NCBI GenBank assembly: GCA_000507305.1
Contig: DF239651.1
Span: 186,924 to 250,923 of the forward strand
Origin: Breviolum minutum Mf 1.05b.01
Lineage: Eukaryota; Sar; Dinophyceae; Suessiales; Symbiodiniaceae
DNA length: 64,000 bases
Reading direction: 5' to 3'
Below, in pieces: positions 45,316 through 58,002 of the stretch. The notes under the pieces are model-generated. The model saw only the letters and a program-made list of their open reading frames with translations, had not been told where the DNA came from and made no database searches. Both the position numbers and the translations under genes were made by a program. Position 1 is the first letter of the stretch; every line of letters begins with the position of its first letter.

Positions 45316-45876
45316 TTAAAGTATATTAATTAGGTAAAAAAGAGAGCAAAGCTTGATTCTCTTCAAGAACAAGACCGTGGCTGTGATAAAGAGCTTGCTT
45401 CCTACAAATTCAGCCCCTTCATGACCTACCTGCGAACTGCGGGGTTGATGGCTGTCGACCATGGCATGGAGAAGACGAAGCACATGAATTATGTACTTTT
45501 TAGAGAAAACTAGGTAACCCTTGGTGTTGGCTCTGCTACGTTCAAGGGCTTTACAAAGTCCACAGTAAAGTATCGTAACATACATGAACAGCGTCAAATG
45601 CTCTAAGAAAGCCACGAAGCAAGGCATCAGCACCATGTGATGCAAAGGCGGCCGCTGGAGTTTCTGGAGCAACTGGCGCCCGCTGGAGTGGCGTGAAAGT
45701 ATCAAAGGTAGCAATATCAATGCATCCTTGTGACCAACAAGAACATAGCCAAATTGCATTGGGTTTGTCGGTCTTTTGTGATATGCAAGAAGGTCAGGTC
45801 CAAGCAATCTGTCTTCAGTATTACATCTCATGACCACTGCATAAGTTCTTCTAGACAGACGTGTTTTGCAGCTCAT
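45316..45876 (-). CDS. Open frame of 186 codons, coding status uncertain
   Basis: A continuous frame with two hydrophobic stretches (KDALILLPLILSR and VLMPCFVAFLEHLTLFMYVT) and a basic segment (KALERSRANTKGYLVFSKK). It could be a membrane-protein exon or chance. No family is recognised and there are no clear splice signals at its ends. Confidence 0.3.
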   Translation of the reverse strand: MSCKTRLSRRTYAVVMRCNTEDRLLGPDLLAYHKRPTNPMQFGYVLVGHKDALILLPLILSRHSSGRQLLQKLQRPPLHHMVLMPCFVAFLEHLTLFMYVTILYCGLCKALERSRANTKGYLVFSKKYIIHVLRLLHAMVDSHQPRSSQVGHEGAEFVGSKLFITATVLFLKRIKLCSLFYLINIL

Positions 45877-47230
45877 TGTGTACTATCCCAAAATGAAACT
45901 GGTAGAAGATTGGTAGAAGCCTCATCAAGTTTTAAAAACAAATGCATGAGATGAATATGAAATCTGGGAGCACCTCTGGGTGTGCCAGCCATGGCTGGTG
46001 TGGGAGGTACCGTCCGTGTGGTGCCGGGGTTGAAACCATAAGGAGTTCGGGCATTGGCCTGGGCGTTGAAAGAAACAATCCTTCAAAGTATGCTGACAGA
46101 AGAGATCTGCGAATGCAAGGCGGGCTTTTAGACTGAGTCCATGTAGCACAGTCAAATGCTACAAAAAGGCTTGAAAATTCATCCAAGTTGTAGTCATGGG
46201 ACTTGCAGACTGCCTTTTCGGACGCTTATATTCATGATTCTTGGTGTTTAATTGATTCACGCGCATCTAATCTTATTTGTTGCTGTTGCAAACCATCTGG
46301 CCATGCTGCACCCAAATTATGTCTGTGTCACAACAGGCTGATAAGGGGAAAAAACATTTTGACGCTGAAAGATTCTCAACATTTCTTGACTACATGTCTG
46401 TTCCATAGCTGCATGATTGCCAAAACAGCAAATCACGGCAAATTGCTTCTTCACCATGTGTTCCATTTGTTCTTGCTTCTGTTGCGACCGCTCGCCAGCG
46501 CCTTCACCACCTTTCCACGGTGGGACACAAACCACTTGCACTTTTGCCTCGGTATAATTCATAATTTGGAAAAGTGACTAATAAAAAGACAGCGAATAGA
46601 ATGAATAAAGTGGGCTCACTCCCAGCAGTGATTAAGCAAGCCGGGTGGTCCAGCTCCAGGGAGTGAGCTCATTTTCTTTACTTTCCCTTGACTAGTCATT
46701 TTCCGACATTAGCTGTAAATGTGCACACGTGTCCGAGCCCCACTGATGCGAAACCGCGTCTCCTTTTGCCACATCTTCACGTGACAGCGTCATGAAACAT
46801 CCAAAACGATCTAAACAACGCCAAGTTAACACTTGCGTTCAAAATGGGGGTGTCGCTTTTGGGAGGGCCCCGTCGCTACGTGCAGTTTTTTGATGTTTTC
46901 TTGCGTTTTTTGACATCATTGTCTGCCAAATCTTCGTTTGTTCATGGCGTGTTTTGACGGTGCCTCGTATAGAAACATTCTAGAATCATGGAACCTGAAG
47001 CCTGGACACCTGCAACCCGGCCCTCTTTTTTCATTGGGGGCCTTGCAATAAGAGGCACCGAAGAGGTTCGCCTTCCATCTGGGTCGCCGAAACAACCAAC
47101 GACTTAGGCGACAACTTTCGGCGACTGGCCTGGCGGATTCTGCCGAACTTAGGGAGTACTTAGAGCATCATCAAAGACTGTCTTCCAAGAAATTCTTCCA
47201 TTTCTTACCTAAAAAAAGTCCTCCAAAATA

Positions 47231-47450
47231 TTAAGGACTCTTTAACATAAATTCTTTTGAAATGGGTGGTTGCAGTGATGGTGCTGCTGTAGTTGTGATG
47301 GTGGTGTTTTTGTCTGCAAAGACTGCATAACTCAGAGCGTCAAAGAATGCTCCACTAACTCCCCAACTAAAAGCTGCGATCAAAGACTGGCCAAACTTAG
47401 GTTGCGGTGGTGTTTTGCGGTGTCTTGGCGGTTGTATCAAAGGTGTTGCT
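47231..47450 (-). CDS. Candidate exon with hydrophobic segment
   Basis: Minus frame reading QPKFGQSLIAAFSWGVSGAF then FDALSYAVFADKNTT and a Thr/Pro-rich tail to a stop. The composition (a hydrophobic helix after a basic, Pro-rich stretch) is protein-like. Nothing else is supported between 45900 and 48250 apart from purine-rich AGAGTAGA-type repeats at 47945-48030. Confidence 0.35.
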
Positions 47451-48254
47451 ATGATGGTGTAAATGCTTCATGAAAAATGGTGAGGGTGCCTCATTCCACT
47501 CACATTGCTTGGTCAATATCATGTGAGTTTTGTCCAATCTGTAGAAAACTCCGCTTTACTTGTAATGCTTCCGCATGCTTCCACGAGCTACCGCGGAGAA
47601 AACCCTTCCCCGAACCTTCCATAACTTCCGCGGCCTGAACCCTGTGAAAATTTTGAAGAATAAATTACAAAGGAATGAAAAAATCTATTGCTCACTATGC
47701 CAACCAGCCAATGTCTTCGTAATCCTCTATCGGAATCCCCGTGCGCTCTCTTTTAACATGCCCCAAAAAAAATGAAGTACTGAATTCGGCGCCGTGCAGC
47801 TTCACCTACAAGGAGAAGGGGAGGATGGGGGCAAAGATGCAACAGCAGGCCAGGCCGAGAAGTTGAATCTCAAATAAAAATATTTTGCAATTATGAAAGG
47901 AAGTTTGGATGAGAAACTTCTGAGTTACGGAGTCTTAACCATCAGAGAGAACAGTAGAAACAATCAGAGAGAACAGTAGAGCAGAGAACAATAAAGTAGA
48001 GTAGAGAATAGTAGAGAAGAGTAAAGTAGAAGATCAACAAACACGAACTGTCTAACAACACTCAACCCTGAAGTCCTATTGACTCACGTTTCCCTTGCAG
48101 TGCCTGCATGGCGCTCTCTTGCATCTTGGCGCTCCCTGCCAGCGATTTACACCCTCCTTCCCTCCTTCCTTCCTTCCTTTTCATTTTTTGGTTGATGCCT
48201 TTCCAGCTGCAGTCTGGGATGCCGCACTGTCGTCCCAACCTCTTCCGCTTCTGT

Positions 48255-48720
48255 TGGCCTCAAGCGCCAAAATCATTTACCAAATCATAGTCGATCGGGA
48301 GGACTGGCTCATTTTATGTCTCACATAATGTGGCTGAAAGCATGAAATCAATTCAAAATCACGGATCCAAGAAAGAGATTCTGATTCCTTGACTTCATAG
48401 TTTTTGGGAATGTTTGAAAGCCAATTTGTTGAAATCTGGCAAACCCCTGGTAAGTCCGTTCTATACCATAAAAGGTCATACCCTTCACCACGCCTCCACC
48501 AACTCCAACATCAAATGCGAAACCGCGGCCCCGCCTGCACATGCTGGAAATGGTGCCAACAGGGCATCCACCACACCGGGAGATTGAGCTTGCCTCAGCA
48601 CACATTCTGCACATAGTCCAGCACGGTGACATGAAGGGTGCCTGAAACAGTTTGCTTGATTGAGACGTGCATTACGCCTTGTCATCACTTCTGGCCACAT
48701 GACCTGGCTGCCATGGTCGC
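48255..48720. repeat. Duplicated module, copy X
   Basis: 48301-48433 matches 50520-50652 directly (GGATCCAAGAAAGAGATTCT, GAAAGCCAATTTGTTG). 48434-48720 matches 50655-50965 in inverse orientation (GACCTTTTATGGTATA as read on the minus strand). The minus frame here reads GRGFAFDVGVGGGVVKGMTF. Probably a gene fragment or mobile sequence. Confidence 0.75.
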
Positions 48721-49336
48721 TGCTCTTGTGTGGACCACCCCTGAGATTGGATGGTGGAATAGAATCCACAGGAGAAAATTGAGAAGACCAACTCGTGCAA
48801 CGCATCAGGTCCAGAAGAATGCCCCAACCTTCAGGCCCAGGCTTCGCATGCTATTTTGCAACGCCGTTCTGCATCCTTTCGATCTCTTCGTCTGTGTTGG
48901 TTTTCTTAAGGGCGCCTTGAAGCACTTCTAGGCTGCACGGCCGGAGCAGGGGACAGCTTGTTCCAATCTACCGGGTCCCCTGTAGCATTATTAGAGGAAT
49001 CGTAGGACATCTCCATTCCACCTTCTCTTGCTGGAAATATCCACCCCCCATTTTTCCAGATTCAAAACACACCTTTGAGGCTATTTGGGGGCCATATTTA
49101 ACGTACACAGACGCACTGACAGTAGCCTCACCAAACCTGAAATCAGAATCATCGTTTAACGCACGTTTTCTGGTGGGCTTTGTAGTATAAGAACCGCTGA
49201 ACCAAGTCAATTCAAGTCCCCTGAAAGAACGTCGTGAGAATACCTGGACGTGGCTTGCGGCCAGAACCGGCAAATTTGTGACAGGTGCAGATTTGATGAT
49301 TTCGTATATTGAAACTGGAGGATATGTTTTGGTGAA

Positions 49337-49560
49337 TTAGTCCAAATACTTTGGGGGTTTAATTTTTGTTTTGCTGCTTTTGTTGCTTTCGCCGCTTTTT
49401 TGGCTTTTGCTTTCAGCTTTTGTGTGGTTTTTTGACTTTGTGTTGTTTTTGCTACTTGTCGCTTTTGTTGCTTTTGTTGTTGAAGTGCTTGCGGCCCCCA
49501 TCCTCATCCTCATTTTCACCCTACCTACATCCTTGTTCATCATCCTGGGCAACAAAGTGT
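49337..49560 (-). CDS. Lysine/alanine-rich segment
   Basis: Minus strand reads KLKAKAKKAAKATKAAKQK in one frame and Ser/Lys-rich sequence in another. The Lys-Ala tail recalls histone H1-like or dinoflagellate histone-like tails, but no folded domain is visible and it may be low-complexity sequence. Confidence 0.25.
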
Positions 49561-50519
49561 TTCACGCGTCAACTCCTATAGATGGAACTAGAATCACAAG
49601 AGGAGCAGTGGACGTTGTGGATCTGGGCAGGTCCCCTCCAACCTTTGTTCAAGCAAAGTCAAGCCCATGGGACCGGAACGCACCAATAAAACTACAACAA
49701 CACCAAGCTGCAACAGCATTAAAAAGACCCAAAGCAGCGAAACAAAAATTGATTCGCCAGAAAATAAGGAATAGATTCCCAAGCAAGTGTCCATCCACTG
49801 TATATACATTTATGAGTTTTCCATACAAAACTTTCATCCAAGCTTGTAACCGAAGCTGTATATCACCATTTGTGGCACCAACTCAGTGGTGCAACATCGG
49901 CAACCAGCCTCAACTCCCTTCCTGTCTTGAGATCCTTTGGCGAAGCCCTGGCACTTCAGATCCCACATGACATCTGCTGTCCCCATCAATGCTGTCTAAA
50001 AAAACAGCGCACCTTGGCACCCTGCTTACCGCGACCACCTCGATCTTCACCTGTGCCTCGGAAAAAAATGTATAAATAAACCAAATGGAACTTTCAACTG
50101 ATAGCTGTACTACATTACTGGCTTGTCGACAAGCGCCAAAATCATATACCAAATCATAGTCTACGCAAATCATGTCACCATAGATCTGTTTACAAGTTGA
50201 CGAGCACAGGAGCTGCTGTTTACAAGTTGCCTTGATATAGATTGTGAGCTCTGTGGACCTTTGAGGGCAGCACAAGCACAAGAATCGCAACAGCCGTCCA
50301 AGCTACTTAGGGCATCCAGCCATTGAATTCACAGGAGGTCCTGGGAGCACAAGACAAATTCCTGAACAAAATGTTCACCAGTTAGATAAATTTGCTAGAG
50401 ATAATTTCCAAACATCCATTGAGTATCCATTTGTTAGCTTAATGATTTGACCGCCGTGTATCGCGGCAAATCTCCTGCGCAAATCCCACCTTTACCTCCC
50501 GCAGGATTGGGAGCGGGAG

Positions 50520-50965
50520 CACCTGGCTCATTTCATGACCCCCACACAATGTGGCTGACAGCGTGAAGTCAATTCAAAAACACGGATCCAAAAAAGAGAT
50601 TCTGATTCTTTGACTTCAGAGTTTTTAGGAATGTTCGAAAGCCAATTTGTTGGGCGGCAGCCGTGGCCCGCCATCGCGTGGGGCACCCAGGTCATGTGGC
50701 CAGAAGTGATGACATGATGACAAGGCGTAATGCACGTCTCAAGGAAACTGTTTCAGGCACCCTTCGTGGGACTATGTGCAGAATGTGTGCTGAGGCAAGC
50801 TCAATCTCCCGGTGGCTGTGGTGGATGCCATGTTGCACCATTTGCAGCATGTGCGGGCGGCGGCCGCGGTTTCGCATTTGATGTTGGAGTTGGTGGAGGT
50901 GTGGTGAAGGGTATGACCTTTTATGGTATAAAACGGACTTACCAGGGGTTTGCCAGATTTAATGA
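50520..50965. repeat. Duplicated module, copy Y with inverted distal part
   Basis: See copy X at 48255. The break between direct and inverted parts lies at 50652-50655, just after GCCAATTTGTTG. The plus frame reads FAFDVGVGGGVVKGMTF, the same peptide as the minus strand of copy X. Confidence 0.75.
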
Positions 50966-50989
50966 TCGGGAGCTTCTCCATTGCGAAAG

Positions 50990-51430
50990 AATCCGGGGAG
51001 TAATTAATATTGTTTCTTTTCAATCTGTTTTCATTTAATTTGTGTGAAAATAATCAATATTAATGTTGAATATATTGATGTTACAAAATCATTTCAACAA
51101 TAATGACATGTAAAGAAATGTTATGTGTGTAATAATCATTAAAAATAACAAATAATAATTAATGATGAAATAAAATTGTTATGCTGGACTTAAGTAATGA
51201 ATTTAAACTGTTATTAATTAAATGAAATTAAATGTTGAGATAAAACATAATAAAAAGCAAACATATGATAATTCAAAAAACCATGTTAAAAAAACTTTAA
51301 TATTATGTGTACTATAGATTTCCTTTGTACTTAATAGATCTAGAGTTTGATCATTTGAATATTTTCTAATTAGATGTTGTCTATGGAATCTGAAATATAA
51401 TAGATTTTTATTGCATATTATTTATAGAGA
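50990..51430. other. AT-rich island, no gene
   Basis: About 440 bp strongly enriched in A/T (AATTAAT, AATATTAATG, TAAATGAAATTAAATG) directly after copy Y, unlike its surroundings. Possibly an inserted sequence; no terminal repeats were found. Confidence 0.6.
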
Positions 51431-51917
51431 TACATGGAGTCCCAACGTTTTTCCCCATGGCCGCATGCATGCACTGCCACGAGCCCGAACGGAAATGCGA
51501 GCAAACACTAAAAAACAAAAAACTATTCCAGCATAGACCCCAGATAGCATCTATCAATTTTTGTGTTTTCAAAATAATGCTAACAGGATAGCTGCCCGTA
51601 TCCAGGAGTGGTAAACAAACTCTCACATCAAAGTGGAGAACGTCACAATTGCACCCCACCATGGCACCACACCCAGCAATGGCACCCCACCATGGCACCC
51701 ATTATAAGTTAAGTCTACAACTTTGCATCACCACTTTTCCCACGGCGTCCAAGTGGCGCGGTGGCTGGATTTCAGCCCGTGACTTTCTCACGTGAGCCGA
51801 AAAAGAGCGCAAATGACATTGACCAAACAGCAAGCCCTGTAGTGGTCTTTTTGTTTGGATTTTCCATGCTTTTCCTAGAAACTGTGTAAGTTGCAAGAAA
51901 TAACCTACTCGTCAAGC

Positions 51918-52560
51918 GATGAGGATGCGTAGCGGCCCTTGGACATCTTTGCCATATCGCTTTGGTCCTTGTCACCGAGAAATGCAAAATTGCCATATGC
52001 AAACTTGAGAAAAATCTCGACCGCTCCTCGGCCGACCACCAATCCGGAGGGTCCCCACCAAAAATACCTTTGGCCTCAGAGTTTTTTGGACGCTCAGTTC
52101 CAGAGACTGACCAAAACATTCCTTGAGTTTCAAGGACTGTGGTGGCAGAGAAAGAAATTTCCCTGGGTTTCTGAAGGCAAAATAGTTTCCAAAAACTTTC
52201 ATTCACAAATTTTGGACTTCCACCTGAAGTTCGTCGTTTTTCTCCACGTGAAAACTGGGCTTCCGGACGGCCTTGCGGCGCACAGCCTCAGAGCCCAAGA
52301 TTGGCTCCAGCCGCGACCTTCCCAAAGGAAACCAAAGGAAAACGGTCTCGACACATCGACATGTTGATCAACGCTGCGCAAGTTCCCCTGAGTTCTGGGC
52401 TTCAGCTCTTCTTGGAACTCGGGGCGATTCCTCGGTGCAAAACCAAATGCAAATCATCCGATCTTCCCAAGCGCAACGGCGATTCCCCGGTGCCATTGCC
52501 TTCAGTTCTTGACTTGCCCAAATGCAACACGCTTGGACTGGGGTTCCCTGCTTGTTGAAG
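51918..52560 (-). CDS. Three or four exons of an unidentified gene, C-terminal end
   Basis: 52400-52530 reads GKSRTEGNGTGESPLRLGRS then DDLHLVLHRGIAPSSKKS. 52237-52320 reads GSEAVRRKAVRKPSFHVEKN then DELQ with a GTGGAA donor. 52072-52150 reads TQGMFWSVSGTERPKNSEAK before GTATTT. The last exon, 51918-52030, reads FAYGNFAFLGDKDQSDMAKM then SKGRYASSSLDE and a stop. Frames and splice signals are plausible but the chain is not proven. No domain is recognised. Confidence 0.45.
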
Positions 52561-53419
52561 GTGGGATCCTGTCCGAACTTTTATCAAAACAAAGTGAGAA
52601 GAGCATGGCTGATCAATACAAAACAGCTACTACACGGCTTTACAAAACTACCCATGCTTGTGACATCTGCGGCATTTTCACGGCATCCCTCTCATCAAAT
52701 GCCTCTTGTGCATGACAACCTTCCCAACCAAGTCAACCCGCCCGTCCGCTGAAAAAGTAAACATCCGAGCCGTGGTGGCCTCAAGCACCAACAAAGGAAC
52801 CAATAATCATCACAAATGCTCTCAACAATCACAAATGCACAGAATGAAGTTTTCGCACATTTGCGATTGATCTTATATTCATATGGTATACATCTATGAC
52901 GCTTGAGGTTGAATGAGAAGTTGGGTGGTCTGTAAGTGCGCTCCGGTGGCTCTGTGGCTCCATACACGTAGGAAGACATCTGGGTTCAAAGTAATCCTCA
53001 CCTGCCCTTCGATGGCCACATCCTGAAAGCCAAGTTGCAAACGCAAAAAAAAAGAAACATTTTCAACTTGGCTTTATTCACCATTGGCTACCCAGCTGCC
53101 CCGCTACCGCTCCTGGGTGAGGTAGACGCTCAACGGTTTGTCCCTCTTCTTGTCAGGGACACCGAAAGGGAAGGACGGATAGACCTTTGTGCGAAGAATT
53201 TGAGATTCAGAAATCACGAACTGGGTAGATCAAAATATCGAGATTCGGAATTGCAGTTTGTTGAGAGCAGATGAACACGTATTCTGACATTATGTACTAC
53301 TGGGCGCTCGGCATACTGATCACAGAGCTCTCTCCTGCAAGGTAGCTCAAGAATCAATCTGAGACCGTTGTACTGAAAAAACAGGTAAACTATCAGCATC
53401 ATGATTTTTCCGGTAGCTG

Positions 53420-54180
53420 GCATTTACTTTGCCTGAGGAAAATCTGCAGCATGTGCCCGGATCTTCCAGACCTGGACTGGTCACCGGTCACGAAGGTGAT
53501 TGCAAATAACAGTTCCAAGAATGCAAGAATGTCAACTGTGGCGTTCCGTAAAGAATTGCCAAAGTTGTGAACCTTTTTTAACTTCAGCAAACACTGATGA
53601 GGTAGAATCAAGCCCACAAGCAGAAGCAAGAATACTTCCTTCCCCGGTCCTCATGTCAGGTGTTTTTCTGGGCATCCACAACTTGCATTTCTTTCCACCT
53701 GGGATGCCACCACAATCAAGGCCCGACCTTGCAAAAAGCAAACATATGTTCGAAATGTGAAACAAATGTAACGACAGCATTGAGAAGCTGCATGACCATC
53801 TCTCAAGGATCTTAGGTCTGATCTTGACAGCCAGCTTGATGATGTCAGCAGCAAGAGCCTGATCAAAATGCGATTCAACATCGGAAAGGCGAAAAGAAAA
53901 CTGGAGCAAATGAAACTGAAAGTGCATATTTCGAAGAACGATAGAACTACTCTAGTGACATTCCACAATCAACAAATATATGCAAAATAAAACAACAGAA
54001 AACAAGGAAGCTCGGAGAACTCGGAATGTCATAAAATTCCACGAATCCGAACACAACCCCCGACATACTGTAGTGACAATTGCCGCCATCGCGGCCGCCA
54101 AACCTTGACCTTTCCAGCAGGAACTCCACAGCTTCCCAACAATTTTTCGAGCACACCCTGACGGAGGCGGAAGGCATGGT
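53420..54180 (-). CDS. Candidate exons, unidentified
   Basis: 54110-54180 reads AFRLRQGVLEKLLGSCGVPA then GK before GTCAAG. 53800-53927 reads HLLQFSFRLSDVESHFDQAL then IIKLAVKIRPKILER. 53540-53740 reads GGIPGGKKCKLWMPRKTPD. Composition is protein-like; no family is recognised. Confidence 0.3.
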
Positions 54181-55145
54181 GGTGTTCTGTGATCACATTT
54201 CAACTCCGCTCAAAGTCTTCTCAATGTACTGCTTGTGTACAACGTCAACTAAAGTTCGACTTGAAGTGTTGCTATGCCAAATCTTGCAATTTTTGCTTGG
54301 CAGTGTTTTGCAGTTTTGCAACTTTGCAAACGTAGGGTGCCTTTAAAGGACCAACGCTGTAGCCAGCAAGGAACACTGACCTAGCCATGTGCTTTCTTGA
54401 TTGAGCAACCAGAAGTGCAACCAAAAAAGGACATGTGAAGGACTTGGAGAGATGCAGAATCATGTATTGAATTCCTCGAACACAAATGCTTTCACTACGT
54501 TTCACCTATTGTCGCAACCGGCAAGCGCAACATCTGTCCGTTTTTCGCAGGTTTGCCGATCGAGATTCTGAGAATCCTGACTTGGCCGGGGCCTCTGAGT
54601 CATGTGCCAACAACGACGAAGTGCCACCTCCCATCGTTCACGTATCGTTCACGTATCGATATGACTTGGATGTGAGAAACTATATCGATACGCATCGATG
54701 TGACTTTGGGTCACCAGTCCCTCCGAGGACTCGACAGAGTCCAACAAGTCTGAAAGCCTTTCAGCAGTTTCAGTGATGCAATCTCTCACAAATTTGCAAC
54801 CGTCAAGTGAAGTCAGGGTCTTCTCATCTCCTTGAAAGACTGCTGATCACAAGAAAACTACCCTTCTCAGTGCCTGATTGTGATCTTGGTCCTTCCATTT
54901 TGGGAACTCTTCCAACATGCGCTTGGCTGTGGGGATGTGATGAAACGGAGCACCTGGTCATGGAGAAGCAACTCCGAGGTGACAACACAAAATGCTCGGC
55001 ACGAAAAATAAAAGCGGAAAAGAAAGAGAGCACGGTGCACAAATTGGAAAAACAAGAATAAAAGAAATAGCAAATATAATAGAAATATAGAAATATTAAT
55101 ATATAGAAATCTGATATATCTTTTAAAAAGACAGGCCATGGAGAA

Positions 55146-55331
55146 TTAATCCGACTCCAAGGCACACAACAGCCGCGGAAGAGCTGCAAACTCGGCCTTG
55201 AAACGGAAGAGGACCGAGGCCTCAGTCTTGAAACCGATCTTTGCGCAAACGATTCCGTCGATTTCTGGGAGACCGAACAACTGCGGCTTGGACTTCGTAA
55301 AGTAATGCCTTACACATCTACGACAAATCAC
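55146..55331 (-). CDS. Candidate terminal exon, unidentified
   Basis: Reads VRHYFTKSKPQLFGLPEIDG then VCAKIGFKTEASVLFRFKAE and ends with a stop after LLCALESD. It could be the last exon of a gene lying to the right on the minus strand. No domain is recognised. Confidence 0.4.
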   Translation of the reverse strand: MICRRCVRHYFTKSKPQLFGLPEIDGIVCAKIGFKTEASVLFRFKAEFAALPRLLCALESD

Positions 55332-56141
55332 AGTCCATCCACAGTCAAGTAATTAGATTAATCCTTGCTGATCAAAATGCCTTCCCTGCTCCTGGGTTTG
55401 GGCATGTATCTCTTGTGAGGGCCCAGCTGCGCTGGAGTAGCTGTGGTAAAACACCTCGTGGCATCGTGTCAAACGTATTTCCAATGTGTAATGAGCTCAA
55501 GGCGTAACCATCCCGACATAACGGAAGCAGACATCACAGTGGGAGTACAGAGGGAAAGGACATGTCAAACCGTCAAACCTTGGCATCAGACCAAGCAGGG
55601 GAAAATTCCAGACGCGACGAGACAAGGACAAGGACGAGGTGGAGAACTCGATTGTTTGAAAAAACTTTGAAAAAGAAAAACTTCTTATCTTCTTCCAGTT
55701 TTTGAAATAAAAACTATGTCCACAGTATTTTCACGGCTTCCCGACCACCCATTCGCCGCAAAACTCCTTCTCGTTCTTCAACATCTCATCGAAGCATTTC
55801 CTGGAGGGTCTTGCGAGTTGTGCAAGGCGCGAGCAAAAGCTTGCGAAGTTTGGCTTGCAGAAATTTCGGCCGACAGAAAGCATGGTCGAGTAAGTTTGAT
55901 GCAAGAAGGGATACCTTGGAAAAGCAATGATCACATGGTGGAAGGCTTTTGAAAACAAGTGCCCAAGACCGGCGAAGACTGAGTCCTCCCATGCTCATCT
56001 TTGGAGACAATAGGCCCATAATCCTTTCAGCCAGGTTTTCAGAGATATTTTGGATTGAACATCCTTCTCACTTCTACGAGCCGCACACTACCAAACTGTG
56101 TTGACACATCGTATCTCCCCTTGTTCCCTTCAAAATGGAGT

Positions 56142-56450
56142 CTAGATTCTTCGAAGGCAGATTTTTCCAGCAAGAAACATGGGAGACTCGTCTGACACAT
56201 TGTGTTTCCCCATGTTTCTTGCCTTCTTCTGCTTGCGCAGGGACTGTGGTCCAAGCTTTTTCTGCTCGGCCACGTGAGCTGCTGGCCAGCTCGGCTCAAA
56301 CCTGAGTGAAAAAATCCTTGAGTTTTGCAGTTTTGCAGAAATCAGACCTGAGACCAGCACTTCCCAGCAAACATAACCTTGGTGTCGCCCACTGTCTCAG
56401 ACAGGAAGCCAACAGCACCTGCATAGCCATCATCTTCACCTGGAGGCTGG
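56142..56450 (-). CDS. Candidate exons, one SH3-like
   Basis: 56353-56446 reads GEDDGYAGAVGFLSETVGDT then KVMFAGKCWSQ before GTCTGA; the alternation V-F, GDTKV-F and G-x-W resembles the SH3-like modules at 34480-38835. 56145-56290 reads LGPQSLRKQKKARNMGKHN then VSDESPMFLAGK. Membership in one gene is not established. Confidence 0.35.
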
Positions 56451-57859
56451 TGCTTTCATCAGTTCGGACTTTGTTGGAGTTGCTTCAGGTCATCTCAGTT
56501 TCACACCATCCTTGTGGCCGAAGACCTTCGAACCACCTGCTGCCGTCCGCCTCAAAACTTAGTTCTCTAGTGAAGTCATGTCGTCAGCTCAATCTCAGTG
56601 GGAAAAAAATACAGTTGCACTGAGAGCTTTCAAACGATGTATTCAATCAAATCTTGTTCATCAACCGCCTTTATCTTCGATGTCTTAGGATTTTCATTTG
56701 AGGCATCATCTCATCTAATTTTTTTCCAGCTTTGCCAACTAGCTCCTAAATGCTCCTACCGCAATCAGCAATCCAAGGTTCCCAACTGAATCTTCCGAGA
56801 TGTCTTGCTGTCACAATTCACCTGCAATGCCAGCTAAGAGGTCTGAAATTATCACTGGTTTTCCTCGCCCCGCTTCCGTGAATCCTTCAAGAAAGCTTTA
56901 CAAAAAAACATCCAACAATAGGCAAATTGATTTTGATCACAGACTCTGCAGGACTCTAGGCATCCGTCAAAGTTTCCTCTTTTTCGATGCAGACAATCTC
57001 GCTATTCCAAGATGTAGACAAATGACTGGCTTTGCAATCTCACATCGCTCAGAAACATTTACCACAGCCTTGCCTGAGTCATGACGGTGAAATCGAAAAT
57101 GTACAGGCTGTCGTATCCCTCATTCCAACCTAACAAGTCGAGGCCAACATCACTTTTTCTTGGTTGATTCTAAGTTTAACGGCAATTGCTATGCCAGTGC
57201 TGAAACCTGTTCTGGTGTCTCTTGGTATCCTTGCAATGCTTATTGCGTGAGGGTAGAGTTGTCTCTTCAGTCTCTTCAGGTTTTATCTCTTGATATATGC
57301 GCTTGCCATCCTCTTGGTCAGCAATCCTGCAAGTGTTGCCTGTCTCACTGTTAGAGACATTGCGTGAGCGACTGCTGAAACGCCCTGGCAAGTAGAGTTG
57401 TTCAACTGGTTGTGGTTGAAAGCAATGCGCCAAATCTATCTTCTCAATCCTTACGCATGTTTTCAGCTTGGCGACCCCGAGTTGAGTACCAAAAGATGCA
57501 GTCAAAAAACTGAGTTTCTTCGTGCTGAAGGGAGTTTCTCCTGCCACGTAAGCCTGGCCGCAAAGCCGTTGACTCGCTAAAAACGAATATGAATCATTGA
57601 TGAATCCACTTCATGTATCTTCATGTGGCATGGCATCAACTTTTTTGGACTCCACTTTGTCTCGACCCTGACTCTGCCAAGAGATAATTTTAGACAGTTC
57701 CCAGTCCTTCTCTAGAAGCTGCGCATCCACCTGGCCAAGACGTCACAACTTTCTAACATTTTTCATGACATAATCCGCTCATGTACATTTCCCACATTCT
57801 CAGCATGTGACCTCTTGGAATGCTTCCCAATCATCGTTATCTGACCACCATTCCCAAAC

Positions 57860-57939
57860 CTTGGCGGCCCAGCTCTCTGTGAGGCGGAATCAAACTCAAA
57901 ATCAATCCCTGACAGTCCCGAGGACATCATGTTCAGTTC
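57860..57939 (-). CDS. Candidate exon, unidentified
   Basis: Bounded by a pyrimidine tract plus CAG and by AAG before GTTTGG. Reads ELNMMSSGLSGIDFEFDSAS then QRAGPP. Acidic and Ser-rich; no domain recognised. Confidence 0.4.
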
Positions 57940-58002
57940 CTGAATTGAGAGATTAAAACTACAGGAAAAGGGTCGAGCACGTGGAGAAGGCTTGAAGTTC
58001 AA

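Noticed and set aside
49371-49970. 199-codon plus frame with a signal-peptide-like hydrophobic start
   Set aside because: The hydrophobic run is the antisense of a Lys-rich tract; no domain follows.
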